Below are positions 1-5,771 of a stretch of 6,616 bases of DNA, piece after piece (position 1 is the stretch's first letter; every line of letters begins with the position of its first letter). Location: NCBI GenBank assembly GCA_030693565.1, contig JAUYAJ010000622.1, positions 1 through 6,616 of the forward strand, in the 5' to 3' direction. Under the pieces are notes generated by a model that searched no databases, was not told where the DNA came from, and saw only the letters and a list, made by a program, of their open reading frames with translations. A program made the position numbers and the translations under genes. Source of the stretch: Rubrivivax sp. GTDB taxonomy: Bacteria; Pseudomonadota; Gammaproteobacteria; Burkholderiales; Burkholderiaceae_C.

Positions 1-342
1 GCGATCCTGCTGTTCTACATCGTGTTCGGCTGCGTGATGGACTCGCTGTCGATGATCCTGCTCACGATCCCGATCTTCTTCCCGATGATCTCCGGGTTGG
101 ACTTCGGCCTGTCGCCCGAAGAGACGGCGATCTGGTTCGGCATCCTGGTGCTCATCGTCGTCGAGGTCGGGTTGATCACGCCGCCGGTGGGCATGAACCT
201 GTTCGTCATCCAGTCGATGGCGCCCGACATCTCGATCCGCGAGACTTATCGAGGCGTCTGGCCTTTCGTCGTCAGCGACCTGGTGCGCGTGGTCGTGCTG
301 GTGGCGTTCCCGGCAATCGCCCTCATTGCCCTGAAGTTGTGA
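1..342 (+). CDS. TRAP transporter large permease (DctM type), C-terminal part
   Basis: This is the 3' end of a gene that begins before the window; 113 residues and the stop are visible, against roughly 425-440 for the whole family. TRAP large permeases are inner-membrane proteins that use an ion gradient to import organic acids handed over by a periplasmic binding protein. The visible part has three hydrophobic stretches, at about residues 1-30, 45-75 and 88-112. It also has typical DctM C-terminal patterns: a Gly-Cys-Val-Met-Asp turn, a Pro-rich IPIFFP segment, and the hallmark LITPPVGMNLFVI. The stop lies one base before the start of the aldo/keto reductase, which argues for one transcript and translational coupling. 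The small permease (DctQ) and binding protein (DctP) would be expected upstream, outside the window. The family is secure; the substrate is unknown. Confidence 0.93.
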   Translation, partial: AILLFYIVFGCVMDSLSMILLTIPIFFPMISGLDFGLSPEETAIWFGILVLIVVEVGLITPPVGMNLFVIQSMAPDISIRETYRGVWPFVVSDLVRVVVLVAFPAIALIALKL

Positions 343-343
343 C

Positions 344-1342
344 ATGAAGACTCGACACATTGCTGATCTGGCGGTCCCGGCGCTCGGCCTGGGCTGCATG
401 AACCTGAGCCACGCCTACGGCGCACCGCCGCCGCCGGCGCAGGCCGAGGCTTTGCTACTCGAAGCGCTGGACCTGGGCGTGACGCTGTTCGACACCGCCG
501 CGCTCTATGGCTTCGGCGCCAACGAGACCCTGGTCGGGCGTGTGCTCAAGCCGCACCGCGATCGCATCGTGCTGGCCAGCAAAGGCGGCATGGCCGGGGT
601 GGAAGGCGCCGACGGCATGAAGCGTGTCATCGACGGCCGGCCCGACGCCATCCGCCGCAACTGCGAAGACAGCCTGCGCCGGCTGCAGACCGACCGCATC
701 GACCTGTACTACCTGCACCGCTGGGACAAGTCGGTGCCGATCGAGGACAGCGTCGGCGCGATGGCCGACCTGGTGCGCGCCGGCAAACTGCGCCACGTCG
801 GCCTGAGCGAAGTGTCGGCGGCGACGCTGCGCCGCGCCCATGCGGTGCACCCGATCGCCGCCGTGCAAAGCGAGTATTCGCTGTGGACGCGCAACCCCGA
901 GATCGCGCTCGACGCCGCCTGCCGCGAGCTCGGCACCGCGCTGGTGGCCTTCAGCCCGCTGGCGCGCGGCTACCTGACGGGCACGCTGCGCGACGTCGCC
1001 GGGCTGGACGCCAAGGACATCCGGCGCGGCATGCCGCGCTTCCACGCCGAGCATTACGCCGCCAACCTGAAGCTTCTGGGTGCCTACGAGGCGCTGGCCA
1101 ATGAGGCCGGCTGCAGCCCGGCGCAGCTGGCGCTGGCCTGGCTGCTGGCGCGCGGCGAGCATGTGCTGCCGATCCCGGGCACGACACGCAGCGCGCACCT
1201 GCGCGAGAACCTGGGCGCCGTCGACGTGCAGCTGACGCCTGAACTGCTGGCGCGGCTGGACGCGGCGATCGGCCAGCACAATGTCAGCGGCGCGCGCTAC
1301 AGCGCTGCGACCCAGCTCGAGGTCGACTCGGAAGCGTTCTGA
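344..1342 (+). CDS. Aldo/keto reductase
   Basis: A complete 332-residue protein of the NAD(P)H-dependent aldo/keto reductase superfamily, a cytoplasmic TIM barrel that reduces aldehydes or ketones or oxidises the alcohol. The catalytic tetrad is intact: Asp50 and Tyr55 in LFDTAALYGFGANE, Lys80 in IVLASKGG, and His125 in DLYYLHRWD. Other family marks are HVGLSEVS (151-158), QSEYSLWTR (175-183), SPLARGYLTG (204-213), and PIPGTTRSAHLRENLGA near 276-292. In that last stretch Arg282 and Arg287 suggest binding of the NADPH 2'-phosphate. The ATG starts one base after the upstream permease stop and has no clear Shine-Dalgarno, so it is probably translated by coupling. Within the cluster it may oxidise or reduce an intermediate of the imported compound, which is an inference. 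The subfamily looks like the YhdN/AKR13-like group, but I cannot place it precisely. Confidence 0.95.
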   Translation: MKTRHIADLAVPALGLGCMNLSHAYGAPPPPAQAEALLLEALDLGVTLFDTAALYGFGANETLVGRVLKPHRDRIVLASKGGMAGVEGADGMKRVIDGRPDAIRRNCEDSLRRLQTDRIDLYYLHRWDKSVPIEDSVGAMADLVRAGKLRHVGLSEVSAATLRRAHAVHPIAAVQSEYSLWTRNPEIALDAACRELGTALVAFSPLARGYLTGTLRDVAGLDAKDIRRGMPRFHAEHYAANLKLLGAYEALANEAGCSPAQLALAWLLARGEHVLPIPGTTRSAHLRENLGAVDVQLTPELLARLDAAIGQHNVSGARYSAATQLEVDSEAF

Positions 1343-1387
1343 CCCGCGCCGCCAGCGCGCTGACCGTCTGCCCCCTCAAGGATTCCC

Positions 1388-2731
1388 ATGGCCGCCAGCA
1401 TCATCGACTCCAGCATCTTCCAGGGCATCTTCAGCACCGACGCCATGCGCCAGGTCTGGAGCGACGAGAACCGGACCCAGAAGTACCTGGACATCGAAAG
1501 CGCGCTGGCCGTCGTGCAAGGCCGGCTCGGGCTGATTCCGCAGGAAGCCGCCGACGAGATCGTCAGTCACTGCCACCTGGCGCAGATCGACATGGCGCTG
1601 CTGCGCCAGCAGACCGAGCGCATCGGCTACCCGATCCTGGGCGTGGTCTCGCAGCTCAACAAGCTGTGCCGCGACCGCCTGGGCGAGTACTGCCATTGGG
1701 GCGCCACCACCCAGGACATCACCGACACCGCCACCGTGCTGCAGATCCGTGAGGCGCTGGCCCTGGTCGAGGCCGACCTGGCGGCGATCGCCGGTGAGCT
1801 GGCGCGGCTGGCCAGGGAGCACCGGCTGACGCCGGTGATCGGGCGCAGCAACCTGCAGCAAGCCATTCCGGTCACCTTCGGCTACAAGATGGCCGGCCTG
1901 CTGTCGGCCGTGCTGCGCCACCAGCAGCGGCTGGCCCAGCTCAAGGAGCGTGTGCTGGTGGGCGAGTTCGCCGGCGCTGCCGGCACGCTGGCGTCGCTGG
2001 AGCGCGGCGCCATGGACACCCAGGCCGGCCTGTGCGCCGAGCTCGGGCTGGCGCAGCCGCTGATCGCCTGGCACACCATCCGCGACAACATCGCCGAGGT
2101 CGGCGCCTTCCTCGGCCTGGTCGGCGGCACGCTGGGCAAGCTCAGCCTGGACGTCAAGCTGATGATGCAGACCGAGGTCGGCGAGGTCTTCGAGCCCTAC
2201 CACCATGGGCGCGGCAGCAGCAGCACGATGCCGCAAAAGCGCAACCCGATCAGCAGCGCCTATGTGCACGGCGCGATCTCGGTGCTGCGCCAGCATGCGG
2301 CGGCGCTGATGGACGCGATGGTGGCCGACCACGAACGCAGCACCGGTCCGTGGCAGATCGAATGGATCGTGCTGCCCGAGGCCTTCTGCCTGCTCGCGGG
2401 CGCGCTCAAGCAGTCGCTCGCCGTGCTCCAGGGGCTGGAGGTCGACGCCGCCGCGATGCGGCGCAACATCGACATGACGCGCGGCCTGGTGATGAGCGAG
2501 GCGGTGATGATGGGCCTGGGACCGCACATCGGCCGCGAGTTCGCGCACGACCTGGTCTACGACCTGTGCCGGCAGGCGCTGGCGCACGACCAGCCGCTGA
2601 TCGAGCTGCTGGTGGCGCACCCGGACATCAACCGCCATGTCGACCGCACCGCGCTCGAGCACATGCTCGACCCGGCCAACTACCTGGGCCAGTCCGGGTT
2701 GATGGTCGACCGGGTGCTCGCCCGCATGTGA
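1388..2731 (+). CDS. Fumarase/aspartase-superfamily lyase, PcaB-like (3-carboxymuconate cycloisomerase family)
   Basis: A complete 447-residue cytoplasmic enzyme of the superfamily that includes fumarase, aspartase, adenylosuccinate lyase (PurB) and 3-carboxy-cis,cis-muconate cycloisomerase (PcaB). All three conserved blocks are seen: HWGATTQDITDT (103-114), GRSNLQQAIPVTFG (152-165), and the signature loop GRGSSSTMPQKRNP (274-287), whose serines include the usual catalytic base. The LQQAxPVTFG form of block 2 and the ending YLGQSGLMVDRVLAR resemble PcaB more than PurB, and the length fits PcaB (about 450). Asn155 occupies the position that is His in GRTH of PurB. An AAGGA ribosome site at 1378-1382, five bases before the ATG, supports the start. 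No pcaC, pcaD or pcaG/H lies nearby, so a role in protocatechuate breakdown is doubtful. An elimination (C-N or C-O cleavage, perhaps releasing fumarate) on an imported acid is equally possible. Family secure, reaction unknown. Confidence 0.9.
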   Translation: MAASIIDSSIFQGIFSTDAMRQVWSDENRTQKYLDIESALAVVQGRLGLIPQEAADEIVSHCHLAQIDMALLRQQTERIGYPILGVVSQLNKLCRDRLGEYCHWGATTQDITDTATVLQIREALALVEADLAAIAGELARLAREHRLTPVIGRSNLQQAIPVTFGYKMAGLLSAVLRHQQRLAQLKERVLVGEFAGAAGTLASLERGAMDTQAGLCAELGLAQPLIAWHTIRDNIAEVGAFLGLVGGTLGKLSLDVKLMMQTEVGEVFEPYHHGRGSSSTMPQKRNPISSAYVHGAISVLRQHAAALMDAMVADHERSTGPWQIEWIVLPEAFCLLAGALKQSLAVLQGLEVDAAAMRRNIDMTRGLVMSEAVMMGLGPHIGREFAHDLVYDLCRQALAHDQPLIELLVAHPDINRHVDRTALEHMLDPANYLGQSGLMVDRVLARM

Positions 2732-2769
2732 ATCCGCACGGTGCTGGCATACAGTGGCCGCTCCCGCCC

Positions 2770-2775
2770 AGGAGA
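2770..2775 (+). promoter_or_regulatory. Ribosome binding site fixing the start of the Bug protein
   Basis: AGGAGA lies eight bases before the ATG at 2784. The frame is open further upstream to a GTG at 2754, but that start has no ribosome site and would put ten extra residues in front of a normal signal peptide. The ATG at 2784 is therefore preferred. Confidence 0.8.
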
Positions 2776-2783
2776 CCCACCGC

Positions 2784-3752
2784 ATGCACCTGAACCGCCG
2801 CTCCGCCATCTCCGCCACCCTGGCCCTGCCCGCGCTGGCGCGTGCCCAGGTGCCGTGGCCGCGCCAGTCGATCCGTTTCGTCGTGCCTTTCGCGCCCGGC
2901 GGCACCTCGGAGATCGTTGCCCGCACGGTGGCGGTGGAGTTGACGCGCCAGCTCGGCCAGACCGTGTTCGTCGACAACAAGGGCGGCGGCGCCGGCATTC
3001 CGGCGATGCAGGACGTGGCCAAGGCCACGCCCGACGGCCACACCATCATCCTCGGCCATGTCGGCTCGCTGGCGGTCAATCCAGTGATCTTTCCGAACCA
3101 GCCTTTCGACGTCAACCGCGACTTCATTCCGGTGACCATGGTGGCCAAGGTGCCCAACCTGTTCGTCATCCACCCCGATGTGCCGGCGACCAACTTCAAG
3201 GAGTTCGTCGCCTACGCGAAGAAGAACCCGGGCAAGCTCAACTACGGCTCGGCCGGCAACGCCAGCGCCGGCCACCTGGCGATGGAGTACCTCAAGCTCG
3301 TCACCGGCATGTTCATCACCCACATCCCCTACCGCGGCACCGGCCCGGCGATGACCGACTTGCTGGCCGGGCGCACGCAGATGTTCTCTGCCGGCACACC
3401 GGCGCTGCTGCCGCACATCAAGGCCGGCAAGCTGCGCGCCATCGCGATGGGCACGCCGCAGCGGCTGGCAATGCTGCCCGACGTGCCGACCGTGGCCGAA
3501 ATGGGCTTCAAGGATTTCGAGACTTCGCAGTGGTACGGCATCCTGGCGCCGGCCGGCACGCCGCGCGACATCGTCAAGCGGCTGCAGGAAGAAACCCAGA
3601 AGGCGCTGAAGTCGAATTCGGTCACCGAGCGCTTCGCCGCCGACAGCGCGGTCGGTGGCGGTGGCCCGCCGGAGGAGTTCGCCGCCTACATCGGCCAGCA
3701 GCAGCGGATCTGGAAGGACATCGTGCTGCGCGCCGGCATCAAGCCGGATTGA
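2784..3752 (+). CDS. Bug/TctC-family periplasmic substrate-binding protein
   Basis: A 322-residue extracytoplasmic binding protein of the Bug (Bordetella uptake gene) family, the solute receptors of tripartite tricarboxylate transporters, very abundant in Burkholderiales. A short signal peptide (MHLNRRSAISATLALPALARA) has two arginines, a hydrophobic core and a probable cut after Ala21; Sec or Tat export are both possible. Family marks in order are VPFAPGGTSEIVAR (34-47), NKGGGAG (65-71), ATPDGHTIIL (81-90), NYGSAGNASAGH (153-164), IPYRGTGPAMTDLLAGR (181-197), LPDVPTVAEMG (231-241) and YGILAPAGTPRDIVKRL (251-267). Bug proteins usually bind carboxylates through two water-bridged loops. In the first loop the common Asp is here Glu43. 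No TctA or TctB membrane gene is present, so this is an orphan receptor, as most Bug proteins are. It follows the lyase by 52 bases, probably in the same operon. Ligand not predictable. Confidence 0.95.
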   Translation: MHLNRRSAISATLALPALARAQVPWPRQSIRFVVPFAPGGTSEIVARTVAVELTRQLGQTVFVDNKGGGAGIPAMQDVAKATPDGHTIILGHVGSLAVNPVIFPNQPFDVNRDFIPVTMVAKVPNLFVIHPDVPATNFKEFVAYAKKNPGKLNYGSAGNASAGHLAMEYLKLVTGMFITHIPYRGTGPAMTDLLAGRTQMFSAGTPALLPHIKAGKLRAIAMGTPQRLAMLPDVPTVAEMGFKDFETSQWYGILAPAGTPRDIVKRLQEETQKALKSNSVTERFAADSAVGGGGPPEEFAAYIGQQQRIWKDIVLRAGIKPD

Positions 3753-3766
3753 TCACGGGCCCAGCG

Positions 3767-3778
3767 CCCAGGCCTGGG
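3767..3778. repeat. Perfect 12-base palindrome after the Bug gene
   Basis: CCCAGGCCTGGG begins 15 bases after the Bug stop codon, followed by TTACATT. It could be an operator half-site pair or the core of a weak hairpin, but it has no U-rich tail as a classical terminator would. The sequence is certain; the function is not. Confidence 0.35.
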
Positions 3779-3792
3779 TTACATTGACCCCA

Positions 3793-3813
3793 AGCCCGAC
3801 GCGAAAACGGGCT
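3793..3813 (+). other. Small stem-loop in the leader of the patatin gene
   Basis: AGCCCG (3793-3798) and CGGGCT (3808-3813) form a six-base-pair stem around a nine-base loop ending in four A's. It lies in the 117-base gap between the Bug gene and the phospholipase gene, about 55 bases before the start codon. No U-tract follows. It may be a leader RNA structure or chance in GC-rich DNA. Confidence 0.25.
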
Positions 3814-3869
3814 GGCGCCGACGACCCCTCAGGAGTCCGGGTCGCGCCCAGAAGATCAGGGATCCCGAC

Positions 3870-5732
3870 ATGCCTCAGTTATTCCAGGACGAACTCCTTG
3901 CCAGGCATCTGCGGGCGGTTTTCGGAGACGTCGACGACGCGGCCATGGTGTTGCTGCGCCAACACCTCGAATGGGTGGAGATCGCTGCCGGCCAGACGCT
4001 GATGAAGCAGGGCGACCCCGGCAATTCGATGTACCTGTCGATCAGCGGCCGCTTGCGCGCTTACGTCGAGGACGACAGCGGCGTCGAGCACATGGTGCGC
4101 GAGATGGCGCGCGGCCAGATCATCGGCGAGATGAGCCTGTACACCGACGAGCCGCGCTCGGCCACCGTGGTGGCGATCCGCGATTCGGTGCTGGTGCGGC
4201 TGGCCAAGTCCGAGTTCACCGACCTGCTCGCCAGCAGCGCGCAGGTCTCGATCGCGCTCACGCGCAGCATCATTCAGCGGCTGCAGAGCACGCAGTCGCG
4301 CTCCGACCTGGCGCGGCCGGTGACGATCAGCCTGCTGCCCATCACCGCCGGCGTCGCAACGGGCGAGTTCAGCCAGCGGCTGGCCGACCACCTGGGGCGC
4401 ATCGGCCGCGTGCGCGTGATCGATGCCGACTGCATCGACCGCGAGCTCGGCCAGCCCGGCCTGGCGCAGACCGCGGCCGGCGACGTCGACGCCAACCACC
4501 GCATCTCGCTGCACCTGGACGAGATCGAGGCGGCCAACGACTATGTGCTGCTGGTCGGCGACAACGGCCCGACCGGCTGGACCCAGCGCTGCAGCCGCAG
4601 CTGCGACGAGGTCTTGCTGCTGGCCGACGCGGCGCAGCCGCCGGTGCTGCATGCGACCGAGGAGGTGTGCCTGATGCGCCGCGGTGGCCGCGCCGAGGCC
4701 GCCGAGACGCTGGTGCTGCTGCACCCGGCCGAGCTGCGCTGCCCGGTTGGCACCCAGCGCTGGCTGGACCGCCGGCCGGTCACCGACCACATCCACATCC
4801 GGCCAACGCTGGAGCGCGACATGGCGCGCTTGGCGCGCTTCCAGAGCTGCACCGCGGTCGGTCTGGTGCTCGCCGGTGGCGGCGCCCGCGGCCTGGCCCA
4901 CCTGGGCATTTACAAAGCGCTGCAGGAGCGTGGCATCGAGATCGACTTCGTCGGTGGCACCAGCATCGGCTCGACCATGGCCGCGCTGATCGCCGGCGAC
5001 CGCCCTTACGACGAGATGCTGTCGGTCGCGCGCCGCGCCTTCAGTGGCAACCCCACGGGCGACTTCAACTTCTTTCCCCTGCTGTCGCTGATTGCCGGGC
5101 GCCGGCTGCGCGGCATCATCACGACGGCGGTGCGCGAACTGCTGGGCCGCGAAGCCGACGCCGAGGACTTGTGGAAGAACTACTACTGCGTCGCCAGCAA
5201 CTACTCGCGCGCCAGCGAACAGCTGATGAACCGCGGCAGCCTGATCAAGGGAATGATGGCCAGCATCGCCATCCCCGGCGCCTTGCCGCCGGTGCTGCAC
5301 GACGGCGAGCTGCTGTGCGACGGCGGCACCTTCAACAACTTCCCCGTCGACGTGATGCGCGGCATGCGCGGCGTCGGCCGCGTCATCGGTGTCGATCTCA
5401 GCTTCAGAAAACCGCGCCGCATCGAGCATGAGGAAGTGCCCGGCAGCTGGGCTTTGCTGCGCGACCGCCTGCGCCCGCGCAAGTCGCGGCGCTACCGTTT
5501 TCCGTCGCTGGTGTCCTACCTGATGAACGTCACCATCCTGTACAGCACCTCGCGCCAGCGCCAGTCGCAAAAGCTGACCGACCTCTATTTCAACCCGCCG
5601 CTCGACCGCGTGGGCATGTTGCAGTGGAACAAGTTCGACCAGATCGTCAAACAAGGCCATGACCATGGCGCCGAGGCGCTGGACGCGTTGACGCCCGAAG
5701 AGCTCCAGCGCTACAAGGCGCCGGCGCGCTGA
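3870..5732 (+). CDS. Cyclic-nucleotide-binding patatin-like phospholipase (NTE/PNPLA6-type)
   Basis: A complete 620-residue protein, probably a serine lysophospholipase/esterase controlled by a bound nucleotide. Residues about 12-140 form one cNMP-binding domain with a phosphate-binding cassette, GEMSLYTDEPRSAT (86-99), that keeps the Glu87 and Arg96 used to hold the cyclic phosphate and ribose. Residues about 150-315 form a linker with TGWTQRC (235-241) and LVLLHP (281-286), which resembles the equivalent region of eukaryotic NTE. The patatin domain (about 329-510) has the oxyanion loop GGGARG (336-341), nucleophile Ser365 in GTSIG and catalytic Asp484 in DGG. A C-terminal tail carries KFDQIVKQGHDHG (588-600), again NTE-like. 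No signal peptide or membrane helix is evident. AGGGA at 3858-3862, seven bases before the ATG, supports the start. Human NTE has three nucleotide domains and a membrane anchor; this has one and none. The domain calls are secure; substrate and ligand are inferred. Confidence 0.95.
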   Translation: MPQLFQDELLARHLRAVFGDVDDAAMVLLRQHLEWVEIAAGQTLMKQGDPGNSMYLSISGRLRAYVEDDSGVEHMVREMARGQIIGEMSLYTDEPRSATVVAIRDSVLVRLAKSEFTDLLASSAQVSIALTRSIIQRLQSTQSRSDLARPVTISLLPITAGVATGEFSQRLADHLGRIGRVRVIDADCIDRELGQPGLAQTAAGDVDANHRISLHLDEIEAANDYVLLVGDNGPTGWTQRCSRSCDEVLLLADAAQPPVLHATEEVCLMRRGGRAEAAETLVLLHPAELRCPVGTQRWLDRRPVTDHIHIRPTLERDMARLARFQSCTAVGLVLAGGGARGLAHLGIYKALQERGIEIDFVGGTSIGSTMAALIAGDRPYDEMLSVARRAFSGNPTGDFNFFPLLSLIAGRRLRGIITTAVRELLGREADAEDLWKNYYCVASNYSRASEQLMNRGSLIKGMMASIAIPGALPPVLHDGELLCDGGTFNNFPVDVMRGMRGVGRVIGVDLSFRKPRRIEHEEVPGSWALLRDRLRPRKSRRYRFPSLVSYLMNVTILYSTSRQRQSQKLTDLYFNPPLDRVGMLQWNKFDQIVKQGHDHGAEALDALTPEELQRYKAPAR

Positions 5733-5743
5733 CGCCCGGCGCC
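5717..5743 (+). other. GC hairpin enclosing the phospholipase stop codon
   Basis: GGCGCCGG (5717-5724) pairs perfectly with CCGGCGCC (5736-5743). Inside, after one bulged C, GCG (5726-5728) pairs with CGC (5733-5735), leaving a CTGA loop that contains the TGA stop. This makes about 11 G-C pairs. No U-run follows, so it is not a classical intrinsic terminator. It may slow polymerase, protect the 3' end, or limit readthrough into the next gene, whose start is 29 bases downstream. Confidence 0.45.
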
Positions 5744-5771
5744 AGGCCGCCATCCACGCACAGCAGACGCC

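Noticed and set aside
455..1279. A 274-codon - strand frame opposite the aldo/keto reductase
   Set aside because: Low-complexity Arg/Gln/Ala/Val-rich translation; the sense reading has the full catalytic tetrad.
1388..2731. Naming the lyase purB (adenylosuccinate lyase)
   Set aside because: Block 2 lacks the GRTH histidine and has the LQQA form, the C-terminus is PcaB-like, and no purine gene is nearby.
2750..2755. TACAGT as a possible -10 box before the Bug gene, and the similar TACATT at 3780-3785 before the phospholipase gene
   Set aside because: Both are at plausible distances, but neither has a recognisable -35 about 17 bases upstream, so they are not called as promoters.
2754..2783. 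Upstream GTG start for the Bug protein
   Set aside because: It has no ribosome site and would add ten residues before a normal signal peptide; AGGAGA is correctly placed for the ATG at 2784.
1376..3199. A 607-codon open frame on the - strand across the lyase and the start of the Bug gene
   Set aside because: It spans two well-supported sense genes and their gap, and its composition is that of a GC-rich antisense shadow without domains.
3870..5732. Patatin phospholipase as an antiphage CBASS effector (CapV-like)
   Set aside because: No cGAS/DncV-like nucleotidyltransferase or other defence gene is present. The N-terminal domain and linker fit the NTE family instead.
3879..5753. A 624-codon open frame on the - strand, antisense to almost the whole phospholipase gene
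   Set aside because: Its translation is rich in Ala, Gln, His, Arg, Val and Asp with no recognisable domain, as expected opposite a GC-rich gene. The sense strand has clear catalytic motifs and a ribosome site.
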